Assembly (NCBI GenBank): GCA_900317845.1
Contig: ONII01000007.1
Coordinates: forward strand, 35,818 to 99,817
Direction of reading: 5' to 3'
Length of the DNA stretch: 64,000 nt
From: an uncultured Bacteroidales bacterium
Lineage (GTDB): Bacteria; Bacteroidota; Bacteroidia; Bacteroidales; UBA932
The stretch's first letter is position 1. Each line of letters opens with the position of its first letter. The notes below the pieces were generated by a model that was given only the letters and a program-made list of their open reading frames with translations, was not told the origin of the DNA and searched no databases. This document shows positions 36,808 through 44,094 of this stretch, one piece after another. Both the position numbers and the translations under genes were made by a program.

Positions 36808-37823
36808 TGCGATTTTCTTTCTCATACATTAGCACCGTTCTTCTCCTCCCGGTTCTGCTGGCCGGGTGCAGCAAGGGGCCGGTTTCCGAACCGGCGCCCC
36901 GGGAGCTGACGGTGCTTATCGGCACGGACGGCTACGGCGACGGAAGTTATAACGACACCATGTTGGAGGGCATCCTGGGCTTCTGCAAGGACCATCCGGA
37001 TGTGAGTCTGAGCCTCCAGCAGCCGGAGAGCATTGCCGATGCCGGGAAACGGCTGGATGCGTGGCTGGCAAAGGAGGGGAGCGGGGACCGCGCCCTTATC
37101 CTTGTCAGCAACACGTACGAGGATATCCTGAAGGGGAAACCGGCCCCCAAGAACGGCCGGGTGCTCATCCTGGAAACCGATGACGTTTTCCCCGGGCATT
37201 CCTCCTACGTCATCCGCCGCTACGGCGCCTCCTGGCTGTGCGGTGCCATGTCCCGCATCTTCGTGGGCATCATCGTCAAGGCCATGGACGGCAACGACAT
37301 GATTGAAGAGAGCGCCCGCGGCTTTGCCGACGGCCACAGCGCAGCTTCTGACCAGGAAACACACACCTGGACGCTGGCAAATGGCCCGGAAGGATTCGGC
37401 ATGCGGGACAGCACCTACCGTTTCGTCCACAAGAAGTATCAGGAGCTTTACTCCACCGGAGAATTCTTTGGCGACATTTTGTTTTTCCCCCTTTTGGGCG
37501 GGTCCCTGCCCGGCCTTTTTGACTATAGCCGGTACAACGGCTTTATCCATATCGCCGGGATGGACGTGGACTGTACGGCCTACAATCCCGGTGTTGTGCC
37601 TTACTCCCTGTGCGTGAATAATCATCTTGCCCTGAAGATGTATCTGGAGGACTGGCTCGCCGGAAAGTCCTGGCCGGAGCACCAGGAGTTCGGCCTGGAA
37701 AGCGAATATATTCAGGTTGTTTCAAACAAACAGTTCAATTTTGAGGGCCAGGACATGGCCGCCCTGTATGAAACATATTATTCCCAGGCCGTAGAAAAGG
37801 AGAAAGCGTATGAAAAGGAATAG
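36807..37823 (+). CDS. BMP-family (PnrA-like) periplasmic-binding lipoprotein
   Basis: The 338-residue lipoprotein (lipobox LLAGC at residue 21) resembles the basic membrane protein/Med family of type 1 periplasmic-binding folds: IGTDGYGDGSYNDTMLEGI near residue 40, a LVSNTYED turn near 100, and a hydrophobic-Gly hinge around residue 235. BMP proteins usually bind purine nucleosides for an ABC transporter, but no permease or ATPase is nearby, so a sensing or adhesive role is as likely. It overlaps the next gene by 14 bases. Confidence 0.65.
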   Translation: MRFSFSYISTVLLLPVLLAGCSKGPVSEPAPRELTVLIGTDGYGDGSYNDTMLEGILGFCKDHPDVSLSLQQPESIADAGKRLDAWLAKEGSGDRALILVSNTYEDILKGKPAPKNGRVLILETDDVFPGHSSYVIRRYGASWLCGAMSRIFVGIIVKAMDGNDMIEESARGFADGHSAASDQETHTWTLANGPEGFGMRDSTYRFVHKKYQELYSTGEFFGDILFFPLLGGSLPGLFDYSRYNGFIHIAGMDVDCTAYNPGVVPYSLCVNNHLALKMYLEDWLAGKSWPEHQEFGLESEYIQVVSNKQFNFEGQDMAALYETYYSQAVEKEKAYEKE

Positions 37824-39897
37824 ACTGCTACATGCCCTTGTTCCGCTCTTGCTGCTGTGCGCCTGTAGCGGGAAAGACCCGCTGGAGGTGGAGCAAAAAC
37901 TAAGCTCCTACAAGGTGGCCGTGGTGTTGCCGGAATCGGAGAAGGCGGAACTGTCCAAGATTGTGGACTGGGCGCAGGAAACCATCAAAGCCGCCCAGAA
38001 AGGGCAGGAGAGCCGGATAGAGCTGGAGCTGGAATGGATAGACGAGGATGGCGCCACCCTGGCCCGGGACATTGCACGGATTACCCACGACAATTCTTAC
38101 GCGGCGGTTATCGGCCCGCGGTACAGCCGTAACGCCCGCGTCATTGCCAAAGAAAGCCTTTCCTACCGCATGCCCGTTTTGGCGCCGTCGGTCACCTCTA
38201 CGGAATTCCAGCGCATCTACGCGGGAAGCAATATGGGGGAGCCCAATATCTTCTGCCTGGCCGAGAACGATATGGCGCAGTGCCAGGCCATGCTCTCCAA
38301 GGCCCGCGCCAACAACTATTCCCGCATCTCCCTTATCTCCAGGGACGGGAAAGCGGACGACTATGCCGCCTCCTTCCAGTCGTACTACGCCTACATGGCG
38401 CGCGAAATGGATATGGAGGTCGAGGAAACCTATTTCTATGAGAACAAGGCCGAGCTGGAAGCCGCTCTTCAGAAGGCCATCGCGGCCGAAGAAGAAGCGC
38501 CCTTTCCCGGCGTGCTCTTCTTTGTCCCTTCATCGGCCCGGGATATGCTGGATTTTGACGATGCCCTCAAGCTGAACGAGGAGAGCCAGTACCTTTCCAT
38601 CGTATGCACGGATATGGCCTACGACCTGTCCCTGGAAGGGAAACTGAAGAACTATGACTACGTGGGCACGGCCCTCTCTTCCAGGCCCGGAGAAGGATTT
38701 GACGTTGCCTGGAAAAACCGCTACGGAACGGTCCTTCCCGGCGGTTATGCCCAGCTTTACGACTGCTTTTATCTGCTGGCCATGGCGGCAGCCGTGGTAG
38801 AAAGCGGCGATGCGCCGTCCGTACGGGAAGCCCTTTTAAAACTCACATCGGGAGACAAGGCTTCTACGCCCATCTATCCCTGGACGACTTCCGGTATGCG
38901 GAATGCCTTCCAGGCGGCCAGGGCGGGGGATTACAAGCATATTACCGGCGTTTCCGGACCGTTGGAATTTGAAAGCCAGACGCATATCTGCCAACTGGGC
39001 ACCACCTACAGCACCTGGACCTATACGGACGGGAAATTTGTAGAGACCGGTCGATTTTCACGCGACTATACCGGCAGCGACCTCTGGAACTGGACCACCA
39101 GCCAGATTGAGGATATGTACGACGAGGAGGCGGTCGATCTCCCGTATCCGCCCCTTGAGGATCAGTTTGCGGTGGTGATAGCTACGTCTACCGGCCGCAA
39201 CAACTATCGGCACCAGGCCGATGCCCTGGCCCAGTACCGGATGCTGAAAGGCTTTGGCTACGACGACGACCATATTATCCTCATCCTGGAGGACGACCTG
39301 GGCTCCGACGTGCACGTCACCCCGGGCGGAGAGAACCTCCGTCCCGGCGCGGTAATCGACTACAAGACCAGCCGGGTAACGCCGGAAGACCTCCGGAACA
39401 TCTTCTCCGGCACGGTCACGGAGCGCACCCCCGAGGTGGTCCGGGGCGGCACCGGCACCAACGTCTTCCTTTTCTGGAGCGGCCACGGCGCCCGGGACAA
39501 TGTGATTATGTGGGCCGATGATAAATTGGAGGCAGAGACTTTCCGCGGCATCCTGGAGGCCGCCGAGGGGAATTACAGGAAACTACTGGCCGTCATGGAA
39601 ACCTGCTACAGCGGTTCCATCGGCAAGTACTGCGAAGGCCTGCCGGGCGTACTTTTCCTCTGCGCAGCCGGTAGCGGCGAAACCTCGCACGCAGACGTAA
39701 TTGAAGACGGCATTTACCTTTCCAACCGCTTTACGCGCGTGTTCCGCAGCGAAGTAGAGGCCAATCCGGCCATCTCCCTCCATCACCTTTACTACCAGCT
39801 GGCCACCCACACCACGGCCTCCCATGCCGGCCTGTACAACGACGCCTGCTATGGGAACGTGTATCGCAACACCGTGGAAGAGTTCCTGAAGCGATAA
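37810..39897 (+). CDS. Lipoprotein fusing a periplasmic-binding receptor to a C13 (legumain-like) protease domain
   Basis: The 695-residue lipoprotein has its lipobox LCAC at Cys19. Residues ~30-400 form a Leu/Ile/Val-binding-type receptor: KVAVVLPESEKAEL, AAVIGPRYSRNARVIAKE, MPVLAPSVTSTEF. Residues ~447-695 match peptidase family C13 (legumain, GPI transamidase): a FAVVIATSTGRNNYRHQ start, catalytic His559 in FWSGHGA and Cys599 in METCYSGS, 40 residues apart as in the family. Seen: both domains and the intact dyad. Inferred: a ligand-controlled surface or periplasmic Asn/Asp-specific protease or transpeptidase. Confidence 0.85.
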   Translation: MKRNRLLHALVPLLLLCACSGKDPLEVEQKLSSYKVAVVLPESEKAELSKIVDWAQETIKAAQKGQESRIELELEWIDEDGATLARDIARITHDNSYAAVIGPRYSRNARVIAKESLSYRMPVLAPSVTSTEFQRIYAGSNMGEPNIFCLAENDMAQCQAMLSKARANNYSRISLISRDGKADDYAASFQSYYAYMAREMDMEVEETYFYENKAELEAALQKAIAAEEEAPFPGVLFFVPSSARDMLDFDDALKLNEESQYLSIVCTDMAYDLSLEGKLKNYDYVGTALSSRPGEGFDVAWKNRYGTVLPGGYAQLYDCFYLLAMAAAVVESGDAPSVREALLKLTSGDKASTPIYPWTTSGMRNAFQAARAGDYKHITGVSGPLEFESQTHICQLGTTYSTWTYTDGKFVETGRFSRDYTGSDLWNWTTSQIEDMYDEEAVDLPYPPLEDQFAVVIATSTGRNNYRHQADALAQYRMLKGFGYDDDHIILILEDDLGSDVHVTPGGENLRPGAVIDYKTSRVTPEDLRNIFSGTVTERTPEVVRGGTGTNVFLFWSGHGARDNVIMWADDKLEAETFRGILEAAEGNYRKLLAVMETCYSGSIGKYCEGLPGVLFLCAAGSGETSHADVIEDGIYLSNRFTRVFRSEVEANPAISLHHLYYQLATHTTASHAGLYNDACYGNVYRNTVEEFLKR

Positions 39898-39912
39898 ATA
39901 CGCGATTCACGT

Positions 39913-40989
39913 ATGAGAGCGGGACTTCTTGGGATACTGGTTTTCTTTCTGGCTACAGTGGGCTATGTGGCCTGGCATCTTGGGCGCCTGACGCCCGGGG
40001 GCTGGGCCGCCAAATGGGGCGTAGCGCTCCTTTTTCTCCTATGGATGGCGGCGGCCTTCGCCAGTATGGGCCTCCGCAGCAAAGCTTCCATTTCCACCAT
40101 CACGGCGCTCTACGAAATCGGCCATCCCTGGATGATTGCCTACCTGTACCTGCTCATTGCTTTTCTGCTTGCCGATCTGGGCGTCCTTCTCCGGATTATC
40201 CCCAAAGGCTGGCTTACGGGAAACGGTTATACGATGGCGGGGCTGCTGGGGGTCATTGCCGTGCTGCTTGCCCTCGGCGGCATCCACTACAGGCACAAGT
40301 ACCGCGAGGAACTCACCATCCACAGCCCCAAGCCCCTCCCAAAGCCGCTGACGGTGGTTCTTGCCAGCGATTTGCATCTTGGCTACAGCAACCGGAAAGC
40401 GGAGCTTGCCCGCTGGATAGACCTTATCATTGCCGAACAGCCGGACCTGGTGCTCTTTGGCGGGGATATTGTGGACATTTCCCTCCGGCCGCTCCTGGAA
40501 GGGGACTATGCCAGTGAATTCGCCCGCATCCAGGCGCCCATTTACACGGTGCTGGGTAACCACGAATATATCGGCCATGAAGCCGATGCCGAACGGTTTT
40601 TTGCCGATGCCGGGATTACCCTCCTCAGGGACTCCACGGCCTGCGCAGAGGGGATTGCCATCATCGGCCGGGACGACAGGAGTAACCCCGGCCGGAAACC
40701 GTTGTCGGCGCTATCCGTCCCGCCGGAATGCTTTACCATCCTGCTGGACCATCAGCCCTACCATCTGGAAGAGGCCCAGGCGGCCGGTATTGACTTTCAG
40801 TTCAGCGGACATACCCACAGGGGACAGGTGTGGCCCCTTTCCTGGGTGACGGATGCCCTGTACGAGAAGTCCTGGGGACATCACCGGCGGGGCAGTACGC
40901 AGTATTACGTGAGTTCCGGCCTGGGCATCTGGGGCCCCAAAATCCGCATCGGCACCCGTTCCGAGTACCTGGTCCTGCATATCCAGTGA
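39913..40989 (+). CDS. Membrane-anchored calcineurin-like metallophosphoesterase
   Basis: The 358-residue protein has four membrane helices in the first ~130 residues and then a YkuE/YaeI-type metallophosphoesterase domain with the metal ligands in SDLHLGYS, GGDIVD, GNHEYIG and GHTHRGQ. The domain faces one side of the inner membrane; relatives hydrolyse UDP-diacylglucosamine or phosphodiesters. It starts 15 bases after the C13 gene, so it is probably the last gene of that operon. Confidence 0.88.
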   Translation: MRAGLLGILVFFLATVGYVAWHLGRLTPGGWAAKWGVALLFLLWMAAAFASMGLRSKASISTITALYEIGHPWMIAYLYLLIAFLLADLGVLLRIIPKGWLTGNGYTMAGLLGVIAVLLALGGIHYRHKYREELTIHSPKPLPKPLTVVLASDLHLGYSNRKAELARWIDLIIAEQPDLVLFGGDIVDISLRPLLEGDYASEFARIQAPIYTVLGNHEYIGHEADAERFFADAGITLLRDSTACAEGIAIIGRDDRSNPGRKPLSALSVPPECFTILLDHQPYHLEEAQAAGIDFQFSGHTHRGQVWPLSWVTDALYEKSWGHHRRGSTQYYVSSGLGIWGPKIRIGTRSEYLVLHIQ

Positions 40990-41142
40990 GCCACCTTGCC
41001 CGGCCATTCTTCGTCCAATCACGCCATTTGCACCGTAAAATTGGAATTGGCCTGCCTGACTGCTGATGGGTGGCAAAAAAATCGCTGCGTCTTTGGAACA
41101 CCGATAATCTTGCAGAATTGAGTACAAATCCATATCTCTGCC

Positions 41143-41220
41143 TTGATTTCGTGTAAAAATAGCACAACAACCAAGTTTGATTTCGTGTAGATTTTTGTAA
41201 AACCAAAGCTTGATTTCGTG
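41143..41220 (+). repeat. Three phased TTGATTTCGTG repeats before an ATPase remnant
   Basis: TTGATTTCGTGTA occurs at 41143-41155 and 41177-41189, and TTGATTTCGTG at 41210-41220, with 34- and 33-base periods. The third copy directly abuts the ATG at 41221. About three helical turns between copies would place them on one DNA face, as binding sites for a regulator. The rest of 40990-41142 shows no gene. Confidence 0.55.
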
Positions 41221-41497
41221 ATGAAAAGAAAGATATACGACCAGCTGCTTCTTTGGAAAAACAAACGCAAAGGCTAGTCAGCCATGATGATAGAAGGCGC
41301 CCGCCGCGTGGGCAAGAGCTACATCGTCAAGGAATTCGCCCAGAAAGAATACAAGAGCTACATCCTCATAGACTTCTTCAAGGTTGGGGACGACATCAAA
41401 GACCTTTTCAAGAACTACAAGGACAACCTGGACATGCTCTTCACATACCTGAGCACCTACTTCTCTACCAAGCTCTATCCCCGGGAGTCCATCATCG
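41221..41497 (+). pseudogene. Remnant of a DUF4143-type AAA ATPase
   Basis: The reading begins MKRKIYDQLLLWKNKRKG and continues after an in-frame TAG at 41275 with MMIEGARRVGKSYIVKEFA, the N-terminal Walker A region of the AAA/DUF4143 family usually ~400 residues long. Homology breaks off after LYPRESIIV at about 41497, where the sequence joins an unrelated gene end. Interrupted and truncated, it should not make a working ATPase. Confidence 0.75.
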
Positions 41498-41920
41498 TTT
41501 TGTCGTGGTTTCGAACTCATTTCAGAGGCATTCAAGGAACAAGGTCTCGAAGTCCCCACCCTGGTGGAAGAGCAGGGCGGCGTTCGTTTCATTATCAAGC
41601 GTAAACTCTTCTACGGCATCCAGCAAGGTGGTAGGATAGACCCCAAAACCGGCAGGCTCATCAAGGCCGATGACACCAAAAATGTCACCAATGATGTCAC
41701 CAAAAAGTTAACTGAAAGACAGCGAGTTATACTTGAAATGCTGCCTATCGGTGACATAGAAAATGTCACCAAAAAAGAAAGAGTAAACACAGTTATGTTA
41801 GCGGCTAGATTTGGAGTAGTCCTGCGCACTATTAAGCGTGACATGAAAGTCCTCCAGGACCTGGGGCTAGTAGAGCACGTTGGCCCATCTAACGGCGGCT
41901 ACTGGAAGCGCCTGAAATAA
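41498..41920 (+). pseudogene. C-terminal remnant of an AlbA/RecG-like DNA-binding protein
   Basis: In a different frame from the preceding ATPase remnant the sequence reads RGFELISEAFKEQGL, then VEEQGGVRFIIKR, then a winged-helix end with FGVVLRTIKRDMKVLQDLG and GGYWKRLK. This is the C-terminus of the AlbA_2/ATP-binding 'RecG-like' regulator family, whose N-terminal ~350 residues are missing. An ATG at 41564 could start a 118-residue remnant protein. A perfect terminator follows. Confidence 0.65.
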
Positions 41921-41929
41921 TCAATCCTC

Positions 41930-41955
41930 ATCCCCGGCCCGTCCGGGGATTTTTA
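41930..41955. terminator. Bidirectional terminator
   Basis: ATCCCCGG and CCGGGGAT (41930-41937, 41943-41950) form a perfect 8-bp stem around a 5-base loop, followed by TTTTTAT on the plus strand. The convergent WYL gene ends just inside it. Confidence 0.8.
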
Positions 41956-42855
41956 TATCTTCTGTATATACTTCTTATCGTACTTCTTGATATACTCCTG
42001 GAGCTTCTTCCCCTCCACAACCTTCACATCCGCCGCCAGTCCAATCACAAACCGTCCAACCCCTTCCAGGGCCTGCACGGTGGTCCGCAGAATCCACTTG
42101 CCGTCCTCGCGATGCAAATCCCTTTCCGCCAGCGGATATTCCTCCACCAGCAGCCCCTTCGCCCGCGTATTCAGCTCCAGCACCACCCGCATCGAAAGCG
42201 GCCCCGTCATCCGGAACACATCCGGCTTTTTGACCTCGTGCTTATCCTCGAATGCCCAGGGCGTTTCGGTTGCCTCAACGGAATGAATGCGCATCACCTT
42301 GAATACCCGGCAATCGGCCTTCTCCACATCATAGGCCCACACGTCAATCATATTCGCCGTAAAGGAGAACGGTTCCACCACGCGGTCGCGCGTCTCGTCG
42401 CTATGGGCCGATGCATACCCCTTCAGCACCACCTGCTTCTTGTGCTTGATGGCGTCGTTGAGCGCCTCGATGTTGGCCGCATTCGCCGGATTGTCGATGT
42501 AATTGGCAATGCTGGTGCAGTCATAGACGCTGGCAAGTTTCCGCTGCAGGTCCCGTTCCAGGGCGTTGTTATTGTCGATACCCTCGATCATCTTCGCTGC
42601 CAGGTAGGCCTCCTCGTCGGTGAAGTAGATGAGTTTCTTGAAATCGGTGAGGCCCCGGGAGACCTTGCCCATAGCGTACACGTTGCCGTAGAGTTTGTTC
42701 ACCACGAAGCCCGCCTCGCGGATTGTCTCGATGTAGCGGTACACCGTCCTGGGCGTGATGCCCAGTTCGCCCGACAGAGAGTCGATGGTGTGGCTCACGT
42801 TCCCGGTGAGCAGCTTCATCAGGCGGAGGAGTTTGGAGATTTTCGGGGTGTCCAT
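41953..42855 (-). CDS. WYL-domain transcriptional regulator
   Basis: A 300-residue regulator with an N-terminal helix-turn-helix (about residues 8-60, DSLSGELGITPRTVYRYIETI) and a WYL-type ligand-sensing domain at about 130-210 (VEPFSFTANMIDVWAYD ... FKVMRI), followed by a WCX-like C-terminal extension. WYL regulators often sit in defence islands and respond to nucleic acids or nucleotides. A 15-bp palindrome lies in its upstream region, suggesting autoregulation. Nearest coherent target is the adjacent restriction operon, which is inference. Confidence 0.83.
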   Translation of the reverse strand: MDTPKISKLLRLMKLLTGNVSHTIDSLSGELGITPRTVYRYIETIREAGFVVNKLYGNVYAMGKVSRGLTDFKKLIYFTDEEAYLAAKMIEGIDNNNALERDLQRKLASVYDCTSIANYIDNPANAANIEALNDAIKHKKQVVLKGYASAHSDETRDRVVEPFSFTANMIDVWAYDVEKADCRVFKVMRIHSVEATETPWAFEDKHEVKKPDVFRMTGPLSMRVVLELNTRAKGLLVEEYPLAERDLHREDGKWILRTTVQALEGVGRFVIGLAADVKVVEGKKLQEYIKKYDKKYIQKI

Positions 42856-42885
42856 AGGCTAGGGTTCTTTAATTATACATTTTTG

Positions 42886-42900
42886 TAGTTCCAGGAACTA
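42886..42900. promoter_or_regulatory. Palindromic operator candidate before the WYL gene
   Basis: TAGTTCCAGGAACTA is a perfect 7+1+7 inverted repeat 31 bases before the regulator ATG, in the right place for autoregulation. Confidence 0.5.
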
Positions 42901-42969
42901 GCCATTGAAACGGGTATTTCCGCAGAGGGTTATGACGGGGTATTTGCCAATCATATTATAAAAACGGTG

Positions 42970-44088
42970 TCAATGATTGATGAGTTTGCCGATAAATTCA
43001 CGGACAGATAGCTCATCTTTCCCGTGTTTAATGAGAAACTTAAATAGTTTTTCTTTATCTTCTTTGATGTCTCCAGTCTTAATAATTTGGAGATTATTGA
43101 GGCCGAACAACGTCGATAGATTCCAGTCTGTCATTCTCTCCAAAGATCTTTTGATTTGGAGTTCAGAAGCAGCATCACGAGTAAAGATTGTAATGTCTTT
43201 TCGGTGAGTATTGGCAAAGTTTGTTTGTTGGAGGAAAAAGGCCTTGAAGTACTGGCGGTCATTTTCGCCGATAGAATGGCCAAAGATAACGACTTCGTCA
43301 GCATCTTGCAGGTCAGCCACAAGAGCCGGAGGATTATATGACGGGTCAAAAGATTTCTGAAGGAAATCGTAGTTTTCTAAAATCTCCCTTTCATCACGTG
43401 TGCCAATGATTATTTTGCCATCGCTACAGCTACCATGCAGATAATGGATGTCAGCATCTTTGGCAGAATACACAAAATGCTTGACATTCGTATAGTTAAA
43501 GGAATATATGGCCACAGAACTTGTGCCTTCACTTTCAATTGCCAAGAATTGTAGAACTTGATATGCTACGGTATCTCTTGCTTCCCGCTCATACTTAAGA
43601 GCCTCCAGATATTTACAAAGACCCTCTCTAATCATTTGAAGAGCCTTTCTGTCTCGCCATACAGGGGATTGAGATAAGTCTTCCTTGTATGGAACATATA
43701 GCGAGCGAATAACGTTATTCGCGACGAGAATCACCCGCTTATCAACCAAGGACTGAACAATATCTACCTGGTCTCTGTACATTCCATAGTCCCACTTGTA
43801 TGGCTCGAAACCCTTCAAGAATTCTTTCTCCTCCTCAGTTATGAAGTCCTTGGGGTTGCTGGGAGAGGCCATGTCCATATAGTACTTCAGGAGTTCATTC
43901 TCAAGGTCATACCATTTAACGGCATCACGATTATCCGGCCAACACTGGTTCAGATGATGAATAAGCGGCGCAGGATAGTCTTTAGGGCAGAATTCAGACT
44001 CCCAAAAGTCTTTATATGACGTTTTGAGGCCGAGGTCAAGGTCAAAGCCATTACCAAGAATGAGGACTATTTTGCGGTGCTCGGACAT
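42970..44088 (-). CDS. AbiH-family abortive infection protein
   Basis: The 372-residue protein begins MSEHRKIVLILGNGFDLDL and continues GLKTSYKDFW, the hallmark of AbiH phage-resistance proteins, and has IYSFNYTNVKHF near residue 215, YLHGS after it and VVIFGHSIGENDRQYF near residue 275, the family's conserved spots. The mechanism is not established. ATG 44088 is preferred to TTG 44091. It lies 6 bases after hsdR and is visibly more AT-rich than the hsd genes, suggesting separate acquisition as a defence add-on. Confidence 0.83.
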   Translation of the reverse strand: MSEHRKIVLILGNGFDLDLGLKTSYKDFWESEFCPKDYPAPLIHHLNQCWPDNRDAVKWYDLENELLKYYMDMASPSNPKDFITEEEKEFLKGFEPYKWDYGMYRDQVDIVQSLVDKRVILVANNVIRSLYVPYKEDLSQSPVWRDRKALQMIREGLCKYLEALKYEREARDTVAYQVLQFLAIESEGTSSVAIYSFNYTNVKHFVYSAKDADIHYLHGSCSDGKIIIGTRDEREILENYDFLQKSFDPSYNPPALVADLQDADEVVIFGHSIGENDRQYFKAFFLQQTNFANTHRKDITIFTRDAASELQIKRSLERMTDWNLSTLFGLNNLQIIKTGDIKEDKEKLFKFLIKHGKDELSVREFIGKLINH

Positions 44089-44094
44089 CAATTG

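Noticed and set aside
42907-43011. Protein-like plus-strand frame (GISAEGYDGVFANHIIKTV)
   Set aside because: It has no start, its second half overlaps the end of abiH and no family is recognised; it could be chance or a very old remnant.
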